From a virus, in IMG/VR virus record IMGVR_UViG_3300034101_003795, positions 1-64,000 of that record: a stretch of DNA of 64,000 nucleotides; one strand, given 5' to 3'. Shown here piece by piece: positions 36,501 through 44,319 of this stretch (the first letter of the stretch is position 1; each line of letters opens with the position of its first letter). The position numbers were made by a program, and so were the translations under genes. The notes under the pieces are model-generated. The model saw only the letters and a program-made list of their open reading frames with translations, had not been told where the DNA came from and did no database searches.

Positions 36501-37262
36501 TTACAGTCTTGGGGTTATGACACTGAAGGGAAACCTATTCCAAATGCTGTTGATGATGCTTCTAGTACTGCTGGTGGAACATTTGTAAACGAAGGGACAA
36601 AAAATAAATTTATGGATAATTGGTTATCAAAACCAGAAAGTTGGCCAGTTGGACCAATAGATTTAAGATATGACCGAGACAGAGGAGTGTGGGTCGCCCC
36701 AGCCAAAGAAAGAATACTATTAGCTAAATTAACAGATAAACTAGATGCCTCTGGTGTGGTTAATGCTACATTAATGAATGAGACTGTTGAAAGTATGAAA
36801 TTTCATGAGAACTATAAGGTTTGGGGACCGAATGGAGAAGATATTATGTCAGATATTGAATCTCATGAAATAAAAATATATAATTATTTAGATAATTCAT
36901 TTGATAAGGACGAAGTAGTTTATGCTGTTTGGAATGATGATAAATATCTTGCTATTCCTAAAGGAGGAACTGGCTCTACAATTAGAGTTGGAAAATTTAG
37001 TGATGAAAGCTGGAACATAGGAGCAATAGCAAGAGTATCAGCTTATAAAGTAAATCCAGACTCAGATCCTGAATCTAATATCAATGATCCATCTATTGGT
37101 GGTCTTGTCGTAGAGGATGATGTTAAATATGAAAATTTATATGCTTTAAATTTATTTGCTGATATTGAGAACAGCGGAAGCAAATCACTTTGGGTTGCAG
37201 TAGCTAATATTGGTAAAGATTTCCATATACTGATAGATGCTGAATGCTCAACTGAAGAATAA
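33570..37262 (+). CDS. Large baseplate-hub-like tail protein
   Basis: 1230 residues, starting three bases after the previous stop. The first 120 residues (DVEFIYDTCG ... VRFQCNSLVFGGIINSVSYGES ... YKLKIIDPRKVLENVSILLQGYY) follow the pattern of the first domain of tail hub proteins (gp27/gp44 type), in which a strand entering 'F-x-GII' leads to 'D-x-R-x-x-L'. The remainder is a mixture of helical (SLLALITQACDEGACDFI) and beta segments, with a C-terminal domain ending in a strand-rich 150 residues. No lysozyme or peptidase motif is seen. It is the last plus-strand gene of the tail module, facing the convergent minus-strand genes. The hub assignment is inference from order and N-terminal pattern. 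Confidence 0.6.
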   Translation: MTTTRRTINANMSLSYALGGNVFGGDIRLSNFALNIGIGSQSSNLDVEFIYDTCGQAGGVSRPTVGRAVRFQCNSLVFGGIINSVSYGESAGGSVYKLKIIDPRKVLENVSILLQGYYCDYGIQAPNFINIASFIENGVAICPPGEDTQNWPRVGNCNNFGRINSANGVFLREALAGIQRKNPFVYTTTGEPLYLNLGKIIAITPGYAKTEASTSSLLALITQACDEGACDFIVSLVGTIIDIMPINRGTQPPSGLIGQVISSAQNTGTLISGEVGEEELYENSNKVVLGENVQYLRTIQSPGNVAMMLGTDLNDNAIRVYNTNFRVPINISTLAAGFASQGYSLPYMFPVSEEEILAAGTTELWKLYGLANENSLSGNLLSLLNMREPLGDTLKAFNLLLNTSNLNDFNKSLDAVNNITSAVAKARNAHLYELAYEWFAQDFISTYYGKKWLVPISYICANPAPQSNKVADGGYINLSDVPSDGGWPNDYNLLGLTYGYNTSLFETPDGRLSGFLRMNTAQSLPRRIGLRSVNFVVSPEGLDPSSMLIVGQNCYVKVQTEGEMFRRSPSVAEVLITSPFLSMTPVINTDIVSEGLRTLAVILGDGTLPRKIEKSETGASMKSGANIFKMGKPCCSFDYVSVPMKSNIYVYGPWTGSKGSIGSTTVEQTNLSPWNYGGFSTMNMVGQALAQNGLRLSNKTESGSMTLAEPPGYSIEYFINAAIVINSIGVNFNSGGATTTYSFQTYSQKFGQYGKAISDSIQKSVKIRSEILGYIRTQRRNLITASNSIRKEMARFDIKQGKYAFQKQPPATSKSSPSYLLVGGYYDPSSADKAYTVGLNSTNQFETSTEGPPFQNLAIMSLDGLLSPVSLQGRGGRLPRFATSWGYEKGDKSHTTRPCMPPIDNQEPLAINRKYLNPIVSRTFLQTWEGRGSSNSFNIRVIGFGQNNSNNSIFNVSDTKYDNETDFGFYALRGPLVLQSWGYDTEGKPIPNAVDDASSTAGGTFVNEGTKNKFMDNWLSKPESWPVGPIDLRYDRDRGVWVAPAKERILLAKLTDKLDASGVVNATLMNETVESMKFHENYKVWGPNGEDIMSDIESHEIKIYNYLDNSFDKDEVVYAVWNDDKYLAIPKGGTGSTIRVGKFSDESWNIGAIARVSAYKVNPDSDPESNINDPSIGGLVVEDDVKYENLYALNLFADIENSGSKSLWVAVANIGKDFHILIDAECSTEE

Positions 37263-37301
37263 TATATAGTGATTATTTACATCTAAAATTTTTAAGAAAT
37301 A

Positions 37302-37847
37302 TTATGCTAATGAAAAACCTTTTTCTGGCACATTAGTTCTACCATCATATTCACAGATACTTATTGAACCGGGTGTTTGCCAAGCACTAGAGGTATACAT
37401 GTCAACGCTTGACCAAGCCATACGATAATTTTCAAATTGCGATTGAGGATACACAGAACGCCAATTAACGTTATTTATTATGGTTGGTCCTTTTACAACA
37501 ACAAATGGATCTCCGACATAATTTGTGGCCGCATACAGGCAAGCAACAAAACCATCTTTTATGGCAATTGAATCAAAAGAACCGGCAATCGCCCGTGGAA
37601 AAGAGTTAGAGGCTATATCATAACATCCGGCGTCAAGAATATCCATGTAAACCCTCGGGCAACAACAAGAATTAAATGGCTGATCTGATTGACCGCCTAC
37701 GCATAGACCACCCATTAAGGCTCCGCTTGCACAAAAAACCCTAGGAACTTTACGTCTATTGCCTTTACAACCAAAACACTTACAGCCTTTTTTACAAAAA
37801 CAGTCATACGCACCAAAAAATAAACCTCCTTTAGTAAAACTAGACAT
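37302..37847 (-). CDS. Cysteine-rich protein with possible beta/gamma-crystallin-like domain
   Basis: 181 residues. Residues 1-75 carry about 13 cysteines, including CFCKKGCKCFGCKG and SCCCP, and are basic, suggesting metal binding or many disulfides. Residues about 85-180 follow a beta/gamma-crystallin-like pattern: SIAIKDGFVACLYAATNYVGDP, 'VVVKGPTIINN' and then WSSVDMYTSS. Such domains bind calcium, but the binding loop is not clearly present. It is the terminal gene of the minus-strand operon converging on the tail genes; its ATG overlaps the upstream stop by one base (TAATG). Function is unknown; secretion or virion surface roles are possible. Confidence 0.5.
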   Translation of the reverse strand: MSSFTKGGLFFGAYDCFCKKGCKCFGCKGNRRKVPRVFCASGALMGGLCVGGQSDQPFNSCCCPRVYMDILDAGCYDIASNSFPRAIAGSFDSIAIKDGFVACLYAATNYVGDPFVVVKGPTIINNVNWRSVYPQSQFENYRMAWSSVDMYTSSAWQTPGSISICEYDGRTNVPEKGFSLA

Positions 37848-38167
37848 TACTTATCCTTACTCCATTTGTGCCAACCCTTATTTGATAAGTAATTTCCTTC
37901 GTCATCTTTTCGCTTTGGGAATAAAGTGCCACCCTTTTTGTGTTGTCCAAATCCTAGGATTGCCCCACAATCATTACATCGTAATTCATAATAGTCATTC
38001 CCGTCAACATTTCTAACAACAAAACGAATATTATCTTTGCCACACAAACCACACTTTTCTTCACCAAAAATTTCTTGAATTAGGGCCAATTCTTTAAAAA
38101 TTTCTTTTTGGCCTGCTCCTTCTAATTCAAAAGCTAATTTATTATTGATATTATATATAACTTTCAT
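37847..38167 (-). CDS. Zinc-ribbon protein of the phage DNA-metabolism type, unknown role
   Basis: 106 residues. A helical N-terminus (QKEIFKELALIQEIFGEEK) is followed by a zinc ribbon formed by CGLC and CNDC, with the block FVVRNVDGNDYYELRC between, then ILGFGQHKKGGTLFPKRKD and a Trp-containing tail. I know this combination from small proteins encoded near recombination genes in several large phages; no function is assigned there as far as I recall. The gene is preceded by AGGAGA and overlaps the crystallin-like gene by one base. Confidence 0.6.
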   Translation of the reverse strand: MKVIYNINNKLAFELEGAGQKEIFKELALIQEIFGEEKCGLCGKDNIRFVVRNVDGNDYYELRCNDCGAILGFGQHKKGGTLFPKRKDDEGNYLSNKGWHKWSKDK

Positions 38168-38179
38168 AATATTCTCCTA

Positions 38180-38869
38180 TTATTTCCAATTAATATCATA
38201 TCCCTTTAAATCTTCTGGGATATTTGATATATTTTGTTGATATGATGACAGATTTTTAATAATGTCAACAGCGACACTATGTTCTATATTATAGATATTT
38301 TTATCAGTATGTCCACTGGCTATCAATAATTTCTCCATATTAATGTCTAATCTTTTAGCCAATACATCAATAAAGTTAATCTGATTAGAACTAATTTTGG
38401 ATACAGAATCACCATCAGGATTATCTTCAATTTCTTTGGCTATTTCGTCTGCTGTGACTATCTTGCGAAGTCTTAATCCTCGACGTAATGAACGACCTTC
38501 TGCTCTTGTTTCAGCCACGGCCACAGGATGACTACGATAAATTTTATCACAATTACCCCAATAAACATCAGCAGCGCCACTAACGGTCCTTAATGTTTTG
38601 CTTTTGTCCATATTAAGAATATAAGATAATTTATGAACAACAGTTGCTCTCTTTTCATTATCAATATTAGGAGATTGTACAACATCCGATATTGAAGATA
38701 TTATTTCACATTCCATAGCCATCTCAAATATCCTGCGTAATCCATCAGTTGTTGGGTTTCCTTCTATTTTTTCATCATCATTTAATAAACCCAACACATA
38801 ATCATTCCATTCAATATCATGATATGAAATCTTCTTCTTTGAGTCCTTATCTTTGTCTTTGTCTACCAT
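38180..38869 (-). CDS. Conserved phage protein, possibly recombination-associated
   Basis: 229 residues. The recognisable core is PTTDGLRRIFEMAMECEII, 'NEKRATVVHKLSYIL', GAADVYWGNC and then HPVAVAETRAEGRSLRRGLRL, followed by VTADEIAKEIE. The AETRAEGR-x-LR helix recalls the conserved helix of phage proteins acting in single-strand annealing and recombination, but I cannot assign a family. The C-terminus contains another helical segment (IDVLAKRLDINMEKLLIASG). It follows the nuclease gene with no gap and is followed by the zinc-ribbon gene, so these may act together on DNA. Confidence 0.5.
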   Translation of the reverse strand: MVDKDKDKDSKKKISYHDIEWNDYVLGLLNDDEKIEGNPTTDGLRRIFEMAMECEIISSISDVVQSPNIDNEKRATVVHKLSYILNMDKSKTLRTVSGAADVYWGNCDKIYRSHPVAVAETRAEGRSLRRGLRLRKIVTADEIAKEIEDNPDGDSVSKISSNQINFIDVLAKRLDINMEKLLIASGHTDKNIYNIEHSVAVDIIKNLSSYQQNISNIPEDLKGYDINWK

Positions 38870-39667
38870 TTAATTATCCTCTATTGTTATTAGTCTATTA
38901 TCTATGTCAGGAAATTTATTTTCTATTTCCTTGATAGTATCCTTTAATTTGTCCCAAATAATTTTTGCACGAGTTGGAGAAAAGTCCCTCAACTGTTTTA
39001 TTCTAATCAAGACTGAGCCTTTTCCAAGAAGAAGTCCTGTTTTTTTATTATCGTACTTGATATTCCTATTAAGGGTATCTGCTCCCCAAACTGGTTCAAA
39101 ATGAGATGGACCATCCACCTCTATTGCGGTATTAAGCTTGGGAATAAAGATATCTATTTGTAGTTTAGTATTTGATAATATTTGTTCTTTATGAAAATCA
39201 ACTCTATAACCAGCTTTGATTAATTCAGATAGTAGGTATTTTTCTAGTTTAGAACCATGTTTACTAGTATCTCTAACAGCCTTTATTGCTGAATTTATCA
39301 TATTTTGCTGTTCTTCTTTAGACAAACTATTCCACTGATCTCTAGACTTTTGTCTTCTATCTTCAAGTTCTTGTGGTGTTAGATTTTCCCAAGAATTAAT
39401 CAGACCTTTTCCTATTTTTTCTTTTGTCTCGTCAGAGCGTAAGGTTCCTTTCGTGGGGTGCTTGTGAGACCCTGTAGTTAAAGCATTTTTCTGTGCTTGA
39501 CTTTTATCACGAATAGGTATTTTAAATTTGATAGCGTCTCTTCTGATCTTATTAGCATAGGTTTGTAGATCCTCAGCTATCTGCTGAAAAGACTTATTTT
39601 GTTTATGATAATAATTGTTTACTATTATTTTTTTTTCATTATCTGTCATATCGTCATATTTTTTCAT
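38870..39667 (-). CDS. Vsr/PD-(D/E)XK-type endonuclease with NUMOD-like N-terminal repeats
   Basis: 265 residues. Residues about 20-60 resemble a helix-turn-helix (SFQQIAEDLQTYANKIRRDAIKFKI). Residues 70-130 are short 'KxxIGKGLINSWENLTPQE' type repeats like the NUMOD3 DNA-binding modules of homing endonucleases. The C-terminal domain (KLEKYLLSELIKAGY, then KLQIDIFIPKLNTAIEVDGPSHF and VLIRIKQLRDF) follows the very-short-patch repair (Vsr-like) fold, with D and E of ID...IEVDG as likely metal ligands. No interrupted gene or intron is seen beside it, so it may be a free-standing homing enzyme. It overlaps the upstream gene by four bases. Confidence 0.65.
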   Translation of the reverse strand: MKKYDDMTDNEKKIIVNNYYHKQNKSFQQIAEDLQTYANKIRRDAIKFKIPIRDKSQAQKNALTTGSHKHPTKGTLRSDETKEKIGKGLINSWENLTPQELEDRRQKSRDQWNSLSKEEQQNMINSAIKAVRDTSKHGSKLEKYLLSELIKAGYRVDFHKEQILSNTKLQIDIFIPKLNTAIEVDGPSHFEPVWGADTLNRNIKYDNKKTGLLLGKGSVLIRIKQLRDFSPTRAKIIWDKLKDTIKEIENKFPDIDNRLITIEDN

Positions 39668-40038
39668 ACAATTTCCTTAACAGAAGATATCTTTGTAACT
39701 CCAGCATTTGCCATTTTTTCTGTAAAGTCTGAAGCCATACAATAGTATTTATTATTACTAAAATGATTAGTCAGCCACAAATCATTGTCATTAGATATAA
39801 TAATATTATTAAATTTTGATCCTATATATAATGTATTTAATATAGGAAGATAAATATTTTGGTTTAAAAGATTAGCGTCTGTGAATATATTATATGTATA
39901 ATTAATTAGATTTTCTTTTTGAGATAATATTTCATTAATTTCTATAAAAGCTTTATTTGAGAATATTTTATTATCAGTTTCTTCTGTGAATATTCCGATA
40001 CTAGTTGGGGTTTTTTTTGATAAATTTTGATATTCCAT
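39664..40038 (-). CDS. Unknown protein of the glycan cassette
   Basis: 124 residues with no recognised family. The N-terminal residues (TPTSIGIFTEETDNKIFSN) may form a beta-alpha unit, and the middle (YLPILNTLYIGSKFNNIIISNDNDLW) resembles a Rossmann strand with an 'IISNDND' turn. It overlaps the nucleotidyltransferase-like gene upstream by 38 bases, longer than other overlaps here, so the true start is uncertain, but there is no other early Met. It is followed by the endonuclease gene. A role with the sugar-handling genes is suggested only by linkage. Confidence 0.45.
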   Translation of the reverse strand: MEYQNLSKKTPTSIGIFTEETDNKIFSNKAFIEINEILSQKENLINYTYNIFTDANLLNQNIYLPILNTLYIGSKFNNIIISNDNDLWLTNHFSNNKYYCMASDFTEKMANAGVTKISSVKEIV

Positions 40039-40669
40039 TTTTTTGTCTCGTATTGTTAAAGTAAATAAAATCTTTTAAAGATACTTGTTGTTTATTAAAA
40101 ATAGAATTATTTTCTATTAGTTTATTAATAATCTCAAAATATAATAAGTTTTTCCTTTTAAAAAAATCTTCATTTTTTATTATTTTGGTTTCTTGTTCTT
40201 TCAGATAGAATATGTTACAAAACTTATCTTCAGGAAGATCAAGATACATATGTTCGATCTTATCATCATCGCAAATGCATCCAACGTCAAGATCTCTATT
40301 GTCTTTCATAGTAACTATTTTTGATGTTTTAGCATTTTCTAATTTTGTTAAAATCTCTGGATTAAACATGCACCCATAATCTATAAAACAAATGCCTTGA
40401 TCTTTTGAGTTTATGCATCCTGTATATATTGGATTAAAATTATCTATTTCAACAACTAGTGCTTCATTATTAAAAGTTTTATATATTTTCTGATAATCAA
40501 AATCACAAACTATAACTATCTCATGTTTTAGTTTTGTTGCCTTTTTAATCCATGCTATTTGATGTTCTAATAATTTTTTATTTTGAAACACCATTAATCC
40601 TTTTGATCCAAGAGATTTCATGCCTTTATCGGCATAACAAGCTAAGATCACATATGTTATATTTTTCAT
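40001..40669 (-). CDS. Nucleotidyltransferase-like protein (sugar-phosphate nucleotidyltransferase fold)
   Basis: 222 residues. The start ITYVILACYADKGMKSLGSKGLMVFQNKKLLEHQIAWI follows the nucleotide-binding signature of sugar nucleotidyltransferases (a glycine-poor version of LAAG-x-G-x-R-M with the downstream K), then HEIVIVCDFDYQ and ICFIDYGCMF, where the last may stand for the metal-binding Asp pair. The loop lacks the usual double glycine, so activity is uncertain. Two glycosyltransferases lie upstream in the same operon, consistent with supply or modification of a sugar donor. The ATG overlaps the previous stop (TAATG). Confidence 0.5.
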   Translation of the reverse strand: MKNITYVILACYADKGMKSLGSKGLMVFQNKKLLEHQIAWIKKATKLKHEIVIVCDFDYQKIYKTFNNEALVVEIDNFNPIYTGCINSKDQGICFIDYGCMFNPEILTKLENAKTSKIVTMKDNRDLDVGCICDDDKIEHMYLDLPEDKFCNIFYLKEQETKIIKNEDFFKRKNLLYFEIINKLIENNSIFNKQQVSLKDFIYFNNTRQKNGISKFIKKNPN

Positions 40670-41091
40670 TATTTTTCAGCTTTTACATAATATTGAATTC
40701 CGTTAATGAATTTTGTTTCCAATATACTAAAATTATTTAATCTTAAAAGATCAGTAACTCTTTCTAGACTTTTTATATGTTTTTTACCAGTGCTAAAGAT
40801 CATATTATTGTACATTTCTATATCAATATGTTTATTCAATAATGATGAGCTGATAGAAAAAATATCAATAGATTGTACTTCAAGAGTTGTCTTAGACAAT
40901 ATTTTATTATTAATTTTTTTAAGGATAGAATCAGCTTCTTGTAAAGATACGCTGTCTAATAAATCAAAGATAAAAAGATCTGATGAAATAGAATCGTCCT
41001 CTATATCATCTAGTTTTTTAATATCCATATAATCATATTTATCTTCTAGAATATCTACTTCTGAATGGTATAAAAATATTTTTTTGTTCAT
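40669..41091 (-). CDS. Methyltransferase-like fragment, SAM site absent
   Basis: 140 residues. The order of elements (DLFIFDLLDSVSLQEADSILKKINNKI ... LEVQSIDIFSIS ... IKSLERVTDLLRLNNFSILETKFINGIQYYVKAEK) resembles the C-terminal half of class I methyltransferases of the type that end in a strand-turn-strand after an 'LL...NFSI' helix. The glycine-rich SAM-binding strand is not present. It might be a degenerate methyltransferase acting as scaffold, or an unrelated Rossmann protein. It belongs to the glycan cassette by position and overlaps the neighbour on each side. Confidence 0.4.
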   Translation of the reverse strand: MNKKIFLYHSEVDILEDKYDYMDIKKLDDIEDDSISSDLFIFDLLDSVSLQEADSILKKINNKILSKTTLEVQSIDIFSISSSLLNKHIDIEMYNNMIFSTGKKHIKSLERVTDLLRLNNFSILETKFINGIQYYVKAEK

Positions 41092-41540
41092 GATAAAATT
41101 AATGATTTTCGTTTGAGATTATTGAGTTCTGATAACCACTTATCTGTAAGGCTTTTGTCGTTTGATCTATAAGGCAAAACCATATCTGCTATTTTATTCC
41201 AAGACTGATAAATTTCTTCTGAGGTGGCTATTTGTAAAACTGGACTAAAATTAAAGTTTTTATTTTCTATATTCATAGAGGGCTTAACATCATGATCTAC
41301 TATGATTAATGGACAATGAAAGAATATCGCTGATTCTATACACTTGTCCAGATACATTAGTCGATTATTGCATAATACAATATCAATATTATATCCACCA
41401 AAATAGGTATAGTCAAAATCTACTAAATTACACTTCAGCGTTTTCTGTAAAAAATTTTTAAACATTATACTATCACAGTTTGTCCATAGTATATTTATTT
41501 CTTTTGATAGTTCTTTATGTATTATTGATGATATTGTCAT
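41088..41540 (-). CDS. Unknown protein of the glycan cassette
   Basis: 150 residues. Segments such as INILWTNCDSIMFKNFLQKTL, YNIDIVLCNNRLMYLDKCIESAIFFHCPLIIVDHDVKP look like alternating beta-alpha units of an N-terminal glycosyltransferase Rossmann domain; the 'PLIIVDHD' strand-turn would sit where glycosyltransferases approach the donor site. It is too short to be a complete enzyme and may pair with the adjacent 367-residue glycosyltransferase, whose stop it overlaps by four bases. The assignment is weak. Confidence 0.4.
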   Translation of the reverse strand: MTISSIIHKELSKEINILWTNCDSIMFKNFLQKTLKCNLVDFDYTYFGGYNIDIVLCNNRLMYLDKCIESAIFFHCPLIIVDHDVKPSMNIENKNFNFSPVLQIATSEEIYQSWNKIADMVLPYRSNDKSLTDKWLSELNNLKRKSLILS

Positions 41541-42640
41541 AGTATATTTTCTAGTAATTCTGATATTGCTTTCATGCTGAAATATTGAATTTTTTTATCT
41601 TGTGCTTTAATTCTATCTCTTTTTTGAATATCAGATTCTAGTAGTGCTTTTTCCATAGTATTTATTAAATCGTTTAGTATTGGCTTTGACCATATTTGTC
41701 TTATTGTATTGTACATGAAGAATATTTTATTATTATCTAAACAATTTGTATACTCACTATCAACAATAAGGCCACAATTATCTTCAATAATCTCAGATTG
41801 TGCAGTATCGTTCAAGGCTATAATATTGTTATTAAATACCATAGCTTCTAATATGGAACAAGAAAAACTTTTACCAGAAGATATATCTATTAAGCAGTCG
41901 CAATTGTTATGCATTGCTAAGACCTTAGAATAGTCTGTCTCTCCATTAATAATTGTTGGTAATGTTCTAGAGTGATCTGCTGGAAATAGACTATAAATAT
42001 TATTTATTATTTCTTTAAATGTGTTTTCACTAAAATTAGTTGATTGTTCAATTTTTATTATGAGTTCTATATTTTGATATTTCGACGAGATAACAAGAAA
42101 TGCTAATAGAATTGTTTCTATATTAGATTTAGATATAAAGTCATCTATAATATAAAAACTATATTTATTATTAGATTTTTCAGGAAGAGCATTCTTGAAA
42201 CTATCAATTTCAACTAAATCTATTGGAACAGGGACGGTATAAATTTTATTTTGATCTACGCCACAACCTATCAATGATCTTTTAGAAAATTCAGACGGTA
42301 CAATAATAATATCCATCTGATTTATATAATTAAAATAATCTAGACCATAATTTAAACATTCTGGATTAACGATTGCTATATTTTTTTCAAATTTAGAATC
42401 ATAACACAATTGATGAGGAAATGCGTGCTGTATAACAATATCATATTCGTCTTTTTTATTGTCCTCTAATTCCAATACGGAACTATTAATATTTGTTTGT
42501 GGATATGATTTTAATAAATTATAAAATGGTTTTACTGCAATATTATTTTTAGTTAAACTTAATGACTGTATATATTTTCTAGATATAATTCCAGTATCAG
42601 AAAATTCTCTATATGGACCTATATATAATATATCTTTCAT
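41537..42640 (-). CDS. Glycosyltransferase, GT4-like
   Basis: 367 residues. N-terminal Rossmann domain (ILYIGPYREFSDTGIISRKYIQSL, then EYDIVIQHAFPHQL and MDIIIVPSEFSKRSLIGCGVDQNKIYTVPVPIDL), then a C-terminal donor domain with the late motif CSILEAMVFNNNIIALNDTAQSEIIEDNCG. In GT4 enzymes the E-x7-E segment near the nucleotide site is E..G-x-P; here the pair is E in SILEAM and E in QSEII, consistent with a nucleotide-sugar transferase. The acceptor is unknown; candidates are phage virion proteins, phage DNA or host glycans. One base separates it from the larger glycosyltransferase. Confidence 0.7.
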   Translation of the reverse strand: MKDILYIGPYREFSDTGIISRKYIQSLSLTKNNIAVKPFYNLLKSYPQTNINSSVLELEDNKKDEYDIVIQHAFPHQLCYDSKFEKNIAIVNPECLNYGLDYFNYINQMDIIIVPSEFSKRSLIGCGVDQNKIYTVPVPIDLVEIDSFKNALPEKSNNKYSFYIIDDFISKSNIETILLAFLVISSKYQNIELIIKIEQSTNFSENTFKEIINNIYSLFPADHSRTLPTIINGETDYSKVLAMHNNCDCLIDISSGKSFSCSILEAMVFNNNIIALNDTAQSEIIEDNCGLIVDSEYTNCLDNNKIFFMYNTIRQIWSKPILNDLINTMEKALLESDIQKRDRIKAQDKKIQYFSMKAISELLENIL

Positions 42641-42641
42641 C

Positions 42642-44240
42642 TTAATAATTTAAAAAGCTATCAGATAATTTAATTTCCCCAGACCTAACTTGTTCACAAA
42701 AAACTTTGTGATTAACATAGTTTTCAAGAATCTTGACGGCTTCTTGTCTAGTGAAGTTGGTTGGAGAAGCTATACTTAGATATCCTTCATATAATGCTCG
42801 TATCATATTTTGAATATAGTGTGTTCTTAATAAGGATTCTTCTTTTAGAATATTAGTAACAATAAAATTAATAAATTGTCTATCAGAAAGATTATCTGGA
42901 ACGTTTATAGATACATCGGTTTCTAATTTATCTTCCCATTTATTTTTTGGTTCCATCTTATCAAAAACAGACATCAATACTTCAGCCGTCTTATCCCAAC
43001 TATAATTATCTAATAAAAGATTTCTGGTTTTTATAGATAGATTTTTCTTTTCTGGCTTAGACAATTCCATAAACTTTATTACTTCGGTTATGAAATGTTC
43101 ATTATCTGGAGTAGCCCTGTCTGCTCCTGTTTCAAGTTCTTTACTAAGTAAATAATTTAATTTAATACCATCAATTTTTGTAGTAATTTCTTCCATACCA
43201 CTATAGTTTATAGAAAAAACAGGAACACCACAAGAAGCTGCCTCTAGTTGAGGTATACCTAAACCTTCACAGATAGCATATTGAACATAAATATCAAACA
43301 AATTATATACTTCGTTAAGTTGCTGATTAGATATACCATGCACAACATTAGGAATAACAGCAAACGTTGAAGGATCATCAAAACATTTTATTTTTGGCCC
43401 TTTATATGTTGATACGTATAACTTTTTAGGACCAGGAGCATAATATGAGAATAGCACGTTATTTTCAACACCAAATTCCTGTAAGAGTTCTGGTATATTC
43501 CAGCCGTGTGTTTCAGGAAAAGAGGTGTGTAGATATAGATATATTGATGGATTATTAGTTCTATCTATTATATTTCTTAAAGACTTAAATAATTCTGGTA
43601 TAAGTTTTCTTTTTTGGTTTCTCATAACAGACCCAATAATAAAAGCGTCTGGAGACAGACCAAATTTTGTTCTGTGATAAGATTTGGTATAATTAACCGG
43701 CTTAAAAACTTTGGAATCGACAGAATCAGATACAGATGGGCCAACATTTATATTTCTATTTAATGATTTTAGATAATCACCAGCCCAATCAGTATGTGTT
43801 AGAACCATATCTGCATTTTCAAACGTTTTCAACCACTCTGGTTTTTGTGGGACAGAATCTACTGTTGGTGCAATTACCCAATTAAAATATTTTCTTAGTG
43901 GTGAGATCTCTTGATATGCAAACATCCAATAATCTCTAATATCAAAAACTATATCAGGTTTAAAATGAAGAACTGTTTTTTCAAATCTCCATTGACCAAA
44001 TTGATTTGTTGGATTAGATCTATAATATTCTAATTCTTTTTCATTATTTCCTGCTGGCTCATTTGGATAAACTTTCCACGGCACCTTTTTTTCTCTATCT
44101 TCCTTATAATAAGAAGAAAGCTCGGCAACTTCATAATTAGGATTTTTGTAAAGTCTAGACATAATCTCATATGTATATCTACCAAATCCAGAGTTTACAT
44201 CGTGAGCTTCTGCACACATTAATATTCTTTTTTTTGTCAT
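42642..44240 (-). CDS. Glycosyltransferase, GT4 family, with C-terminal extension
   Basis: 532 residues starting RILMCAEAHDVNSGFGRYTYEIMSRL, the glycine-rich loop of GT-B enzymes. The C-terminal domain shows VMRNQKRKLIPELFKSLRNII, ISNQQLNEVYNLFDIYVQYAICEGLGIPQLEAASCGVPVFSINYSGMEEI, the classical GT4 donor-site block with E-G-x-G-I-P and E-A-A-x-C-G-V-P. Residues about 430-532 form an extra helical extension (FINFIVTNILKEESLLRTHYIQNMIRALYEGYL). The ATG is only about 40 bases beyond a strong terminator that ends the SSB transcript, so this cassette probably has its own start of transcription. A TATAAATA box lies 10 bases upstream of the ATG. Confidence 0.8.
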   Translation of the reverse strand: MTKKRILMCAEAHDVNSGFGRYTYEIMSRLYKNPNYEVAELSSYYKEDREKKVPWKVYPNEPAGNNEKELEYYRSNPTNQFGQWRFEKTVLHFKPDIVFDIRDYWMFAYQEISPLRKYFNWVIAPTVDSVPQKPEWLKTFENADMVLTHTDWAGDYLKSLNRNINVGPSVSDSVDSKVFKPVNYTKSYHRTKFGLSPDAFIIGSVMRNQKRKLIPELFKSLRNIIDRTNNPSIYLYLHTSFPETHGWNIPELLQEFGVENNVLFSYYAPGPKKLYVSTYKGPKIKCFDDPSTFAVIPNVVHGISNQQLNEVYNLFDIYVQYAICEGLGIPQLEAASCGVPVFSINYSGMEEITTKIDGIKLNYLLSKELETGADRATPDNEHFITEVIKFMELSKPEKKNLSIKTRNLLLDNYSWDKTAEVLMSVFDKMEPKNKWEDKLETDVSINVPDNLSDRQFINFIVTNILKEESLLRTHYIQNMIRALYEGYLSIASPTNFTRQEAVKILENYVNHKVFCEQVRSGEIKLSDSFLNY

Positions 44241-44274
44241 AATTCTTCTTATTTATATAGGATGATGAAAAGAT

Positions 44275-44302
44275 AATAAAAAGGGGGCATGTTTGTGCCC
44301 CC
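44275..44302 (-). terminator. Strong intrinsic terminator after ssb
   Basis: On the minus strand GGGGGCA (44302-44296) pairs with TGCCCCC (44289-44283) around a six-base loop and is followed by CTTTTTATTAT. It is the most GC-rich hairpin in the window and lies 18 bases past the stop of ssb. Confidence 0.85.
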
Positions 44303-44319
44303 AATTTATTAAACTTGAA

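Noticed and set aside
37263-37301. Intergenic stretch between convergent operons
   Set aside because: A bidirectional terminator was expected, but only a low-stability AATATTTCTTAAAAATTTTAG segment is present; not called.
44250-44257. TATAAATA on the minus strand, identical to the T4 late promoter box
   Set aside because: It is close to the first glycosyltransferase ATG, but no similar box was found before other genes, no T4-like late sigma factor is visible, and the base composition makes chance occurrence likely. It may still serve the cassette.
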